Assembly: GCF_001644035.1 (NCBI RefSeq)
Contig: NZ_LUUG01000078.1
Span: 1 to 33,960 of the forward strand
Direction of reading: 5' to 3'
Source of the DNA: Methylomonas methanica
Lineage (GTDB): Bacteria > Pseudomonadota > Gammaproteobacteria > Methylococcales > Methylomonadaceae
Length of the DNA stretch: 33,960 nucleotides
Shown here: in pieces, positions 9,812 to 17,772 of the stretch
How positions within the stretch are numbered: position 1 is the stretch's first letter
Layout: each line of letters starts with the position of its first letter
Made by a program: the position numbers and the translations under genes
The notes under the pieces: model-generated
What the model was told of the DNA's origin: nothing
Database searches by the model: none
What the model saw: only the letters and a program-made list of their open reading frames with translations

Positions 9812-10231
9812 CACCTGTTTCGAACCGCACTTCTAATTAAACTCAGTGGCTTTGCAGGAATAATCTGAACACTAGAAGCCCGTGTCGCAGAATAGTTGTC
9901 ACCTTCTGTGCACTGACATACCTGTGTTGGATAGCGAACGGACAGTCGAAAAGGTTTCAACGCATAATGGAAGTTAGTGGTAGTTGACAACCCGACGCGA
10001 AGGCTTCAAGGAAAAAGGTCCGGCTCGTTAAAACCTTCTACCCTCCAAGCCAACCATCCGCAACGGACTCAGCCAACCGTCACGATAAAGATAGCCATCC
10101 CGTATAGCGCACCTTTTGCGCTGCGCTTACGTCGCTCGCGCCGACCTGCAACCGCCCGGCCTGACTCAGGTGCTTGGCCTGTGTGGTGTACGAGTCATTT
10201 TTCCAATTCTATCCACGAAGGAGTACTCACC
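9812..10231. other. Intergenic region upstream of the alcohol dehydrogenase
   Basis: About 420 bases with no supported gene. An open frame runs into the dehydrogenase from 9977, but its residues before 10232 resemble no family. The only structured signal I see is the degenerate palindromic promoter at 9925-9968. The stretch 10105-10150 is rich in CGC/GCG and holds short inverted repeats without a T run. Confidence 0.5.
9925..9968 (+). promoter_or_regulatory. Degenerate palindromic promoter facing the alcohol dehydrogenase
   Basis: TGTTGGATAGCGAACG followed by GAC, with CATAAT at 9963-9968 starting 23 bases after the palindrome (one base more than the standard spacing). Two positions depart from the consensus. 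It would give a leader of about 255 bases to the gene at 10232, so either the link is indirect or another promoter exists. Confidence 0.4.
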
Positions 10232-11281
10232 ATGACCATCAAAGCCTATGGCGCCCAAGCAGGTGACCAGCCACTTGAACCCATCGCCATCAACCGGCGC
10301 GCGCCGACCGCACACGACGTTCAAATCGACATAGCTTTCTGCGGCGTCTGTCACTCGGATGTCCACCAGGTACGATCCGAGTGGGCGGGAACGCTTTACC
10401 CTTGTGTGCCGGGGCACGAAATTGTCGGTCGCGTGTCCGCACTAGGCGCACACGTCTCAAAATACGAGATTGGCGATCTGGTAGGCGTCGGCTGCATGGT
10501 CGATAGTTGCCAGCATTGCGATGATTGCGACGAAGGCCTTGAGAACTACTGCGACGAGATGGTTGGCACCTACAACGGTCTGACTGAAGATGCACCCGGC
10601 TACACTTTAGGCGGCTATTCGCAGCAGATTGTGGTGCACGAACGCTTTGTGTTGCGCATTGGCCACCCAGAGACGCAACTGGCTACTGTCGCACCTTTGC
10701 TTTGCGCGGGCATCACCACCTACTCACCGCTGCGGCATTGGCAGGCAGGGCCCGGTAAGAAAGTCGGCGTGGTCGGCATCGGCGGATTGGGCCATATGGG
10801 CATCAAGCTGGCGCATGCGATGGGCGCGCATGTGGTCGCGTTCACCACATCCGAATCCAAGCGCGAAGAGGCTAAAGCCTTGGGTGCGGATGAGGTTGTT
10901 GTCTCCCGCAATGCCGATGAAATGGCCGCACATGCCAAAAGCTTTGACTTTATTCTGAACACTGTCGCCGCACCGCATGATCTGGATGCGTTCCTGGTCC
11001 TGCTCAAGCGCGACGGTACGATGACCTTAATCGGCGCGCCGGCCACCCCACATCCTTCACCGCAGGTGTTCAACTTGATCCTGAAACGCCGCTGCCTAGC
11101 CGGCTCACTGATCGGTGGCATCCCCGAAACCCAAGAGATGCTGGATTTCTGCGCCGAACTCGGCATCGTCGCGGATATTGAAATGATCCGAATTGACGAG
11201 ATCAACGCTGCCTATGAGCGCATGCTTAAGGGCGATGTAAAGTACCGCTTTGTAATCGATTGCGCGAGCCTGGTCGCATAG
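10232..11281 (+). CDS. Zinc-dependent NAD(P)-alcohol dehydrogenase (YahK/cinnamyl type)
   Basis: A 349-residue medium-chain dehydrogenase that interconverts alcohols and aldehydes with NAD(P). Catalytic zinc ligands are visible: C40 in CGVCHSD, H62-E63 in PGHEI and C158. The structural zinc site has C93, C96, C99 and C107. A Rossmann nucleotide-binding motif GIGGLG sits at 182-187, followed by FTTSESK, which resembles the NADP-preferring YahK/AdhC-like branch. Length and motif order are normal. The start at 10232 is fixed by AAGGAG 8 bases upstream; the frame stays open much further upstream without family similarity. In a methylotroph it might serve aldehyde detoxification, but the substrate cannot be read from sequence. 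It stands alone, with a weak palindromic promoter about 260 bp upstream. Confidence 0.9.
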   Translation: MTIKAYGAQAGDQPLEPIAINRRAPTAHDVQIDIAFCGVCHSDVHQVRSEWAGTLYPCVPGHEIVGRVSALGAHVSKYEIGDLVGVGCMVDSCQHCDDCDEGLENYCDEMVGTYNGLTEDAPGYTLGGYSQQIVVHERFVLRIGHPETQLATVAPLLCAGITTYSPLRHWQAGPGKKVGVVGIGGLGHMGIKLAHAMGAHVVAFTTSESKREEAKALGADEVVVSRNADEMAAHAKSFDFILNTVAAPHDLDAFLVLLKRDGTMTLIGAPATPHPSPQVFNLILKRRCLAGSLIGGIPETQEMLDFCAELGIVADIEMIRIDEINAAYERMLKGDVKYRFVIDCASLVA

Positions 11282-11452
11282 TCATCTGCCTGCCAATAGG
11301 CTTTGGTAAATGAACTGCATTGGCCTATTCGCAATGCCGGCCTGCGGAACAAAAACCGCACGCAAGCAGCTGAGTGTGGGTAACCGATAGCAGTCCTTGT
11401 TGATATTTTCGATGGCGAGACACAAAACTGCGCAGACAGCCAAATAATACAA

Positions 11453-11466
11453 TGCAAATATTTGCA
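11453..11466. promoter_or_regulatory. Perfect 14-bp palindrome upstream of Crp/Fnr gene 1
   Basis: TGCAAATATTTGCA is perfectly two-fold symmetric and lies 104 bases before the start codon at 11570. A possible -10 element TATACT is at 11503-11508, with no good -35. This differs from the TGTnCG palindrome used elsewhere in the window, so this gene may be controlled by another factor. A candidate operator only. Confidence 0.35.
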
Positions 11467-11569
11467 GTTGAATGATCAGTAGTTGGCGCAGTTATGATTA
11501 GGTATACTGATTAAGGTCCTGTATCGAATTTCAACAGCCTGTTAACTTTTCAGTTTCAAAAGCGTCGAA

Positions 11570-12340
11570 ATGCCCGCCAAACCTGAGCCGCAACACAATC
11601 ATCTTCTCGCGGCCTTGTCGCCGGACGTGCAAAGCCGTTTGTTCCCTTATCTGGAACTGGTGCCCTTGCCGTTGCGCGCGCTGCTGTATGAATCCAGGCG
11701 GCCCATGCGCCACGTCTACTTTCCCACGGACTCGATAGTGTCGCTGCAATATATGATGGAAAACGGCGCATCGACCGCGATCTCCGTGGTGGGCAATGAG
11801 GGCTTGCTGGGCATCACCTTGTTTCTGGGCGGCGAAAGCACGCCGAGCCGGTCGATGGTACAGAGTGCCGGTTTTGCTTATCGGCTCCCCAGGCTACAGG
11901 TGAAACAGGAATTCAACCGCCACGGTCAGTTGTTGATGCTGATGCTGCGTTACACGCAAGCCTTGATCACGCAAATCTCGCAGACTGCGGTGTGCAACCG
12001 GCAACATTCTATCGACCAGCAGCTCTGCCGCTGGCTCCTGCTTTCCATGGATCGCCTGTCTCACAACCACTTAACCATGACACAGGATTTCATCAGCAAT
12101 ATGCTGGGCGTTCGCCGCGAAAGCGTCACCCAGGCCGCGTTAAATTTGCAGCAGCTGGGTGTGATTTCTTATTCGCGCGGGTTGATCAAGGTGCTCGACC
12201 GGCCGAAACTTGAAACGCTGAGTTGCGAGTGCTACAGCGTGGTCAAGAAGGAAACGGATCTGCTGCTAGATTACCTACCGCAACGCCGCGTGATCACGAA
12301 TACCGATGCTATCCCCACTGCGACGCTTCCAACGCTGTAG
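11570..12340 (+). CDS. Crp/Fnr family transcription regulator 1
   Basis: A 256-residue protein with an N-terminal cyclic-nucleotide-binding-type beta-barrel (about 11-125) and a C-terminal winged helix (about 168-212, LTMTQDFISNMLGVRRESVT). It lacks the N-terminal Cys cluster of Fnr and I see no clear cAMP phosphate-binding motif, so its ligand is unknown. It belongs to the group beginning NHLLAAL with YFPTDSIVSL and QTAVCNR. It shares C142, C153 and a CEC motif (C219, C221) with the paralogue at 22701, and has about 20 extra residues at the C terminus. No convincing ribosome binding site precedes the ATG, and the TGTnCG promoter is absent upstream. It converges on the GGDEF gene 78 bp away. 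It probably controls envelope or stress genes, by inference from the paralogues and the promoters in this window. Confidence 0.85.
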   Translation: MPAKPEPQHNHLLAALSPDVQSRLFPYLELVPLPLRALLYESRRPMRHVYFPTDSIVSLQYMMENGASTAISVVGNEGLLGITLFLGGESTPSRSMVQSAGFAYRLPRLQVKQEFNRHGQLLMLMLRYTQALITQISQTAVCNRQHSIDQQLCRWLLLSMDRLSHNHLTMTQDFISNMLGVRRESVTQAALNLQQLGVISYSRGLIKVLDRPKLETLSCECYSVVKKETDLLLDYLPQRRVITNTDAIPTATLPTL

Positions 12341-12418
12341 GCAAAGGGATGTCAATAAAAAGAGCGCCTGAGGACAAAGCTGGGCAGGTCTTGCAAAAGC
12401 TATGTGCCATTAGCCCAT

Positions 12419-13756
12419 TCAATGCGTCTGCTCGGGTGAGAAAAAATTGACCTGATTACGACCCTTATTTTTCGAGGCATACATTGCCGAATCCGCATGA
12501 TTAACCAATTCGTTGGCAAAGGTCGTATCCTGCGGGGAAAGCGCCACGCCAATGCTAGCCGAGATTTGAATGGTATGGTTGCCAAGATCGAAGGGTTCGG
12601 CCAGCCGCTGCCGAATTTTTTCGGCAACTATTTCAACGTGCTCCGGATTTTGTAAGTTTTTCAAGATAACGATAAATTCATCACCCCCTAAGCGTGCGGC
12701 GGTATCGCTTTCCCTAACACAGGCGTGAATGCGTTCCGCCGTTTGCTTTAGCAAACTGTCGCCAGCCTCATGGCCGAACTGATCATTGATTTCCTTGAAA
12801 TAATCCAAGTCGATAAACAGCAGTGCAATCGGCGAACCAAAACGGTGGGAATGTTTGACAGATTCTTCCAGCCGATGGGTGAAAAAGCTGCGATTGGGCA
12901 ATCCGGTTAAATCATCGTAGTTGGCCTTAGTCCAGTTATTATGTTCCGACGCTCTACGTTCGGTGACGTCGTGCCCTATACAGACCACTGACTCCAGCTC
13001 ACCTTCTTTATTGAACACCGGTGTAAATACATAGTCATGCCAGACGATTTTTCCGGAGATGGCTGTATAGGGCGCTTCCCGGCTAACAGACCCTTTAGAA
13101 CGAATGACCTGCTCCACTTGTCCTTGTAGCTCTGCCGCAATCGGCACGTGCAGATCGTAGCAATTTTTTCCTAACATTTCCTCCATCGTCAGGCCGAATA
13201 AATCCTTCAATTGTTTGTTCGCGTACACAAACCTGCCTTCAAGGTTAAAGCTGAAAATCAGATCGGGGCCACACGCCAGAATCGTCTCGAACATGCGGGA
13301 GTCGTATTCTTTTTCTGTCGAGTAACCGACCACTGACTCGGTGATCGCCTGATCGATGGCTTCATTGAAGCGGATCAGATCGCCCAAGTCTGTTTCGGCA
13401 TTAAGCTGCTTGAAATCCTGCTTTATCCACAGTCTGGTCACACTGGCACGCAGGGCACGGAATTCGGCCACTGTGGAATTCAGACTGAAACCTGCCGCTA
13501 AACGTTCCGATCCATGCGTGGTGGCTGCGGTAACCGAACCATCAGAGATTTGTTGACCCTTCGCCTTTTGCTTTTGATCCTTCGCGGACTGAGGACGAGC
13601 GAGATCAGAGGCAATCGTCAGCAGCATCAGCCTGAGGTGATCACCCAATTCACGCTTATTCATGCCGTCTGCGTCAGAAAGGTATTTTGCGGCGAATTCT
13701 TCCCATTCATGCAAGATACCTTCAAGATTTTCAAGGATAAGTTTATCAAGGCGCAT
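12419..13756 (-). CDS. Diguanylate cyclase with RsbRD-like N terminus, PAS and GGDEF
   Basis: A 445-residue soluble enzyme expected to make c-di-GMP from two GTP. The N-terminal helical region (about 1-150, ILENLEGILHEWEEFA through LAAGFSLNSTVAEFRALRASVTRLW) matches the RsbRD_N-type sensor module found on stress signalling proteins. A PAS domain follows (about 155-275, LIFSFNLEGRFVYANKQL). The GGDEF domain has an intact active site GGDEF at 357-361 and an inhibitory RxxD site (RESD) five residues earlier, so product inhibition is likely. There are no membrane segments, so the input is cytoplasmic. The ATG has only a weak GAG ribosome binding site. The 42-bp repeat array lies immediately upstream, between it and any promoter. 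Confidence 0.9.
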   Translation of the reverse strand: MRLDKLILENLEGILHEWEEFAAKYLSDADGMNKRELGDHLRLMLLTIASDLARPQSAKDQKQKAKGQQISDGSVTAATTHGSERLAAGFSLNSTVAEFRALRASVTRLWIKQDFKQLNAETDLGDLIRFNEAIDQAITESVVGYSTEKEYDSRMFETILACGPDLIFSFNLEGRFVYANKQLKDLFGLTMEEMLGKNCYDLHVPIAAELQGQVEQVIRSKGSVSREAPYTAISGKIVWHDYVFTPVFNKEGELESVVCIGHDVTERRASEHNNWTKANYDDLTGLPNRSFFTHRLEESVKHSHRFGSPIALLFIDLDYFKEINDQFGHEAGDSLLKQTAERIHACVRESDTAARLGGDEFIVILKNLQNPEHVEIVAEKIRQRLAEPFDLGNHTIQISASIGVALSPQDTTFANELVNHADSAMYASKNKGRNQVNFFSPEQTH

Positions 13757-13866
13757 AGTAATCTCGTTTTCTATAAGTGTTGCCGGGCCAGGAGGTTGGA
13801 TCGTCAGGTTCTAAACGCCAAGTATTTCGTTCGCCATCTAAACCATCGAGCTTTTTTCTCGGCCAT

Positions 13867-14137
13867 CCGGGCTCGGAGCTTGAACGATGGAGAAAATAGC
13901 TGCGACGGCCGGTCTTGCAGTGAGAACGTTGTAGCAAACAGCACGGAAAGCCGAGCTCGGCGCGCGAGCCATCCAGCAGATAACTCAGACAGCCAAGCTC
14001 AAAGCTTGAGCGATGAAGTAAATAATTCCGACCGCCGAGCTTAGAGCTCAAGCGATGCCGCAAACAGCTCGGTCAATCCGGCGCGGTACTGGAATGTTGT
14101 CGCAAATAACTCGAATGCCGGAGTTTAGGCAACAACC
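13867..14137. repeat. Array of about 6.5 degenerate 42-bp tandem repeats
   Basis: Units start at 13867, 13909, 13951, 13993, 14035 and 14078 with a partial copy at 14118. The first four steps are exactly 42 bp, then 43 and 40. Each begins with CCG/CCA, often carries a GCTC...GAGC-like hairpin (unit 4 has GCTCAA AGC TTGAGC), and has a block like GCAAATAACTC in the second half. Since 42 is a multiple of three, open frames run through it on both strands as 14-residue repeats (minus strand: LHRSSFELGCLSYL-type; plus strand: SLSDEVNNSDRRA-type). Neither frame has a ribosome binding site or a known domain, so I treat it as repeat DNA or structured leader RNA of the GGDEF gene rather than a gene. 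Confidence 0.8.
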
Positions 14138-14159
14138 TTATTCGATCTGGCAGGCTCGG

Positions 14160-14732
14160 TTATTCGGGCACGTCCGTGCTGGTAGTGCAGCACTTCGGCA
14201 GCATCCGTCGCAGGGTGTTATCGCGTAGCATATAGTGATGATATAGCGCGGCGGCGCTATGCAAGCCAATCAGAAAATAACCCAATGTACCGACGGTTTC
14301 GTGAAAACCCTCTATCAATTCGGCAAAGCTCTTGCTTTCGCCGATCAGAGCCGGCAGTTGCAAACCGAAAAACGGAATCGGCTTGGCTTCCGCACTGAGC
14401 AACAGCCATCCAGACAATGGCATGACTATCATCAGCGCGTACAGGGTCAGATGCATGGAGCGGCCCAGCAGTTTTTGCCAGCGCGGCGGTTCGGGTTGGA
14501 TAGCCGGAAACCGCCCCTGAAACATAAACAACAGACGCGGCCCGATCAATACCAATAGGCTTAGACCCAGCATAAAATGCCAGGCTTTCATGGCCTCGCG
14601 CGGATCGCTGCCCTTGGGAAACAGCTCGCGTAGTTCGATGCTGGCGTATATCGCGACAAACAACAATACGATTATCCAGTGCAGCGCCATTGACAGCGTG
14701 CCGTAACGCTCGGTGTTATTTAGCCATTTCAT
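14160..14732 (-). CDS. Cytochrome b561 (CybB-type di-heme membrane protein)
   Basis: A 190-residue inner-membrane protein with four hydrophobic helices. Candidate heme-b ligands sit where the CybB family has them: H18 (ALHW), H52 (KAWHF), H144 (GFHETVG) and H158 (GLHSAAALYHH). E. coli CybB passes electrons between quinol and periplasmic acceptors, including superoxide; the same role is inferred here. The C-terminal RRMLPKCC tail includes a Cys pair. The start is fixed by GGAGG 6 bases before the ATG. The 292 bases upstream hold no gene and no good TGTnCG palindrome. Confidence 0.9.
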   Translation of the reverse strand: MKWLNNTERYGTLSMALHWIIVLLFVAIYASIELRELFPKGSDPREAMKAWHFMLGLSLLVLIGPRLLFMFQGRFPAIQPEPPRWQKLLGRSMHLTLYALMIVMPLSGWLLLSAEAKPIPFFGLQLPALIGESKSFAELIEGFHETVGTLGYFLIGLHSAAALYHHYMLRDNTLRRMLPKCCTTSTDVPE

Positions 14733-15024
14733 GGATTCCTCCGTCTATTTGGGACATTTTAATATCGCAGCGGGTAGATTCGATTGCTTCGCAGGTGCTG
14801 CGAAACTGAATTAATCTTAGCAGGAACGGGTACAGTCCACGATGAGTGTGTGGTTCAAACATTCTGCTAGCGCTGGCCAATTGACCCGGCCCTTATATTC
14901 CCTGTGGCCGTCATCCCTGCAAAAGGAGCGACGATATTAAAGGCCTGGCAATACTCGCCGTCGCGCACACTCTGCGGCTGAATGTATCGCGGGCTCTTGT
15001 AGGAATCACGCTTAGCTGACGACT
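14733..15024. other. Intergenic region, no gene seen
   Basis: Lies between two minus-strand genes. It contains an AAAGGAG sequence at about 14924 that is not followed by a start codon, and CTAGCG at 14869 that does not extend into a full TGTnCG palindrome. I see no RNA gene, terminator or short frame that I can support. Confidence 0.4.
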
Positions 15025-15438
15025 CTAGTTATTAGGCCAAGTAAACGACAGCGGCGACCGGTGTTTGTGGTCTATCGTTACGGTTTTACGAATCTCTTGT
15101 CCGGCATGCTCGACGCTAATTCGATACCGGCCGGGTTTGAGTTTGGCAAACAATATCGGGCCATCGGCTACCGTCTCCAGCACGGTCTGATTACTTGCGC
15201 CGCTAATTCTAACGGCCACGTCGCTGAGATACTCGCCAGTAACTTGCATGGAAAATTGCAAGCTCAGGTTGTAATCGGAGCGCACCGCTTGCAGCGCATC
15301 CCGTTCATCGCCGCCTATCCCGCCGCTGACAAAAGCCACATCGCCTTGGGTTTGAATACGCAGTGGCGATGAATCCGCACTAGCGGAAAAGCTGTAGATA
15401 AGCCAAGGCAAAATCAGTGCATAGTGGATTAGTTTCAT
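15025..15438 (-). CDS. Secreted carboxypeptidase-regulatory-like protein
   Basis: A 137-residue protein with a clear signal peptide (MKLIHYALILPWLIYSFSASADS), probably periplasmic. The mature part begins with a conserved-looking QGDVAFVSGGIGGDERDAL segment and continues as a beta-sandwich-like domain (LSLQFSMQVTGEYLSDVAVRI ... GPILFAKLKPGRYRISVEHAGQE), which resembles carboxypeptidase regulatory/transthyretin-like folds used for binding rather than catalysis. No catalytic residues are recognisable. AAGGA lies about 8 bases before the ATG. It sits downstream of the OmpA lipoprotein gene with a 171-base gap containing a palindromic repeat, so it may be a separate unit. Confidence 0.7.
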   Translation of the reverse strand: MKLIHYALILPWLIYSFSASADSSPLRIQTQGDVAFVSGGIGGDERDALQAVRSDYNLSLQFSMQVTGEYLSDVAVRISGASNQTVLETVADGPILFAKLKPGRYRISVEHAGQEIRKTVTIDHKHRSPLSFTWPNN

Positions 15439-15535
15439 GGTCCTTGCTCCGTGGTCTGGGAAATCCGGGTGCCGTACAAGCTTGTCCCGACCGCGGACTA
15501 AGCGCTCAGCCCGAACGGAATGCCTGCGTAAGCAT

Positions 15536-15568
15536 ATCGTCGCTCCCGCGACAGCGGGAGCCCAGCGA
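15536..15568. repeat. Extragenic palindrome, TCGTCGCTCCCGC family (copy 1)
   Basis: Perfect stem CTCCCGC (15543-15549) and GCGGGAG (15554-15560) around GACA, flanked by ATCGTCG and CCCAGCG. Related copies are near 19808 and at 26535-26598. No T run follows, so this is a dispersed repeat rather than a clear terminator, though it lies just past the OmpA gene. Confidence 0.65.
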
Positions 15569-15609
15569 GATCAAGCTGTATCAGGTAATGACAAATTGTC
15601 TGAATAGCA

Positions 15610-16494
15610 CTAACGCGCGGCAATATTGCCCTTCTCGTCCGACATGATAATTTCCACTCGGCGATTCAACTGCCGGCTGGATGCGGTATCGTTACCGGCA
15701 ACCGGATATTCCTCGCCGTAACCGCGAGTTCTAACACGGTCAGTGTTTACACCGGCATCCACCAAAGCGGTGCGCACGGCATAGGCGCGGCGGTCGGAGA
15801 GTTCCAGATTATGCTCATCGCTGCCCCGGCTGTCGGTATAGCCTTCCACCAATACTTTGTAGTCGGGATATTCCTTCAGGAAATCGCCAATTTTGTCGAC
15901 GTTGCGCAGACCGCCGGCTTGTAACTGGGCTTTATTAGTGCGGAACAACACGTCACCCAAGGTAATTACCAAACCGCGTGCGGTTTTCTTCGCATTCAGT
16001 TGGTTGATCAAGATTTCCTGCTGCGCGATCAAGGCTTCGTCGCGCTCGCTATTAATGCCGGCGATGACCAATTCGGTTGCTTGCCGGTCCACGGTCAGTT
16101 GACTCGCCGCCGCTTGGCGTTTGGCAGCATCCGCTTCCGCGGTTCTGGCATCGAGACGCACCTCGTTGCGCTTGGCTTCGGCGCTATTGACCGCCTTTTC
16201 CGCGGTTTTGCGTTTGGCGGTTACCTGCGCGATAGCGACTTGCTGGTTAGCAATATAGGCCAGATGGGTAACGCCTTCATCCTCGTCGTCCTTGGCATAA
16301 GCGTCATCGGCTTTTTTCAGCGTATCTCCTGCCTGTTTCATCTCCAGTTCCGCCAGCGTGCTGACCTCGGAATTGATACGGGCGTTGTTGTAACTGTTGT
16401 GAGCATCGATCAACGATGCATTGGGTACGGCGCTACAGCCGGCGGCGACCGCGGCAGCAATTAGGGTTAACGATAAATAGCGATAGGTTTGCAT
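15610..16494 (-). CDS. OmpA-family lipoprotein with DUF4398-like N-terminal region
   Basis: A 294-residue outer-membrane lipoprotein. The signal peptide ends at a lipobox (VAAGC, lipidated C20). Next comes a helical, Ala/Lys/Glu-rich region (about 30-175) resembling DUF4398, likely a coiled coil across the periplasm. A C-terminal OmpA-like peptidoglycan-binding domain follows (about 180-290), with VEGYTDSRGSDEHNLELSDRRAYAV and RGYGEEYPVAGN, including the conserved Asp and Arg that grip diaminopimelate. It should tether the outer membrane to the wall. The start at 16494 is chosen over 16506 because GGAG lies 6 bases before it and overlaps the alternative start. It is 17 bases downstream of the DUF4398 lipoprotein gene, forming an operon. 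Confidence 0.9.
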   Translation of the reverse strand: MQTYRYLSLTLIAAAVAAGCSAVPNASLIDAHNSYNNARINSEVSTLAELEMKQAGDTLKKADDAYAKDDEDEGVTHLAYIANQQVAIAQVTAKRKTAEKAVNSAEAKRNEVRLDARTAEADAAKRQAAASQLTVDRQATELVIAGINSERDEALIAQQEILINQLNAKKTARGLVITLGDVLFRTNKAQLQAGGLRNVDKIGDFLKEYPDYKVLVEGYTDSRGSDEHNLELSDRRAYAVRTALVDAGVNTDRVRTRGYGEEYPVAGNDTASSRQLNRRVEIIMSDEKGNIAAR

Positions 16495-16511
16495 AGTAGA
16501 CTCCATTTTAA

Positions 16512-16898
16512 TTATTGCGTGACGCGATTAAGTTCTTCGCGTAACACGCGATTGCCTTCCTGCAGTTCTTTAGCGGCCTTTTGCGCCTTGGCGGCACGTG
16601 CGGTGGAGGCCGCCAGTTGGGCATCCACCTGGGCTTGTTCGGCTTGCTGTCTGGCTATTAGATAATCTTCGCGTGCCATCGCCCGTTCGGCGGCGTCCAT
16701 TTTTTCCATGGCTGATCGCAAAGCGACCGGGGCAAATTCGTTGCCGCCAGCGCTGCTGGCACTGTTCACTGCCGCCTTGGACACCGCCATTTGCTCGGTC
16801 GGCGCCGGTAGGCTCGCGCAACCAGCGGCAAACAGCGCCGCGACTAAACCGATGCCGTGGATCGTCCTAGACGAGTCGGGGTATGTAATTTTTTTCAT
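16512..16898 (-). CDS. DUF4398 lipoprotein
   Basis: A 128-residue lipoprotein with a lipobox LFAAGC (C27) and a helical Ala/Gln/Glu-rich body (about 35-128) typical of DUF4398, ending in KELQEGNRVLREELNRVTQ, a probable coiled coil. It matches the N-terminal half of the OmpA-type protein encoded 17 bases downstream, so the two may pair in the periplasm; that is inference. AGGA stands 8 bases before the ATG. The predicted class II-type promoter at 17061-17103 faces this operon with a leader of about 155 bases. Confidence 0.85.
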   Translation of the reverse strand: MKKITYPDSSRTIHGIGLVAALFAAGCASLPAPTEQMAVSKAAVNSASSAGGNEFAPVALRSAMEKMDAAERAMAREDYLIARQQAEQAQVDAQLAASTARAAKAQKAAKELQEGNRVLREELNRVTQ

Positions 16899-17060
16899 GA
16901 TTTTTATCCTGTGAGTTAAACATCGAATAGCATCGCTAACCGGCTTTCCAGGCTAGGCCGTTGCGGCTGGCTAGCGATTCGCCCTTTGAAATATTCATGT
17001 CCCAGGCCTGAGCGGGTGATAGGATTAATAAGGTCGCGGGTTGGGAAAGCGTTGCAAGCG

Positions 17061-17103
17061 ATTAAACGCCTTTGTGCGATGAAACACAGTTCGTTAGCGT
17101 ACA
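17061..17103 (-). promoter_or_regulatory. Palindromic promoter facing the DUF4398-OmpA operon
   Basis: Minus strand: TGTACGCTAACGAACT (17103-17088), then TTTAAT at 17066-17061 starting exactly 22 bases later. A second, weaker palindrome TGTGCGATGAAACACA (17073-17088) overlaps it by one base, giving a tandem pair. In the plus direction, toward the PAS gene, no -10-like element lies at the same offset. Confidence 0.5.
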
Positions 17104-17216
17104 TAGGCCAAACCCGACCGGTGCATCGGCAAGTAAGGCCGATGCAAACCGGATCCAACCTTTTCAAATAATTACCCACACAATTCGTCGAACATTCGAC
17201 CTGGAGAACGCAAGGC

Positions 17217-17765
17217 ATGAACCAAAAATGGGATGGAATCGAACGGCGTAAGTCGCTGAGGGAGAAAGCCGAAGCCATGGTGGCCAGCATATCGCCCGAG
17301 GAAATGATGACTAAACCGGCGGAAATGCTGTTGCATGAATTGCTGGTGCACAAGATAGAACTGGAGATGCAAAACGACGAGTTGCAAAGAACGCATGCCG
17401 CCTTGGCCGAGGCGAGAGACCGCTACCGGGATCTGTACGACTTTGCCCCGGCCGGCTATCTCGTTATCGATGCCTCCGAATACATCGCTGAAATTAACCT
17501 GACGGGTGCGGCTTTATTGGGCATCACGCACGATTCTTCATCGCCACTGCGGTTCTCAAAGTTTGTATCTGCCGAACACTTCGACCGTTGGCATATTCAG
17601 TTCCGCAATATGATGGATTTAATCCACACCGAGAGACTGGCACTAGAGTTAACGCTGGTCCGCCCGGATGGAACGCTGTTTAGCGCGCATCTGGATTGCC
17701 AATGCCGGGAATTGGGCGAGGCTCCGGTGCTGCTGGTGTCTGTTACTGAGACAGGGCTATCCTAA
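17217..17765 (+). CDS. Stand-alone PAS-domain protein
   Basis: A 182-residue soluble protein. The N-terminal helical part carries LLHELLVHKIELEMQNDELQ (about 38-57), and a PAS domain covers about 65-180 (RYRDLYDFAPAGYLVIDASEYIAEINLTGAALLG). There is no output domain, so it probably signals through a partner. Almost the same HELLVHxIELE plus PAS module opens the GGDEF-EAL protein at 23519-25723, suggesting common ancestry or heterodimerisation through this helix. GGAG lies 10 bases before the ATG. The gene converges with the small gene at 17773, only 7 bases away. It diverges from the DUF4398-OmpA operon across a 318-base region holding the tandem palindromes. Confidence 0.85.
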   Translation: MNQKWDGIERRKSLREKAEAMVASISPEEMMTKPAEMLLHELLVHKIELEMQNDELQRTHAALAEARDRYRDLYDFAPAGYLVIDASEYIAEINLTGAALLGITHDSSSPLRFSKFVSAEHFDRWHIQFRNMMDLIHTERLALELTLVRPDGTLFSAHLDCQCRELGEAPVLLVSVTETGLS

Positions 17766-17772
17766 AAGCCTG

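Noticed and set aside
9977..10231. N-terminal extension of the alcohol dehydrogenase
   Set aside because: The frame is open but has no family similarity; the ribosome binding site and the family start agree on 10232.
13514..14063. Repeat-encoded proteins over the 42-bp array (both strands)
   Set aside because: No ribosome binding site, overlap with the GGDEF gene, and openness is explained by a period divisible by three.
14860..14885. CTAGCG-centred sequence upstream of cytochrome b561
   Set aside because: Outer half-sites do not match; only the centre is similar.
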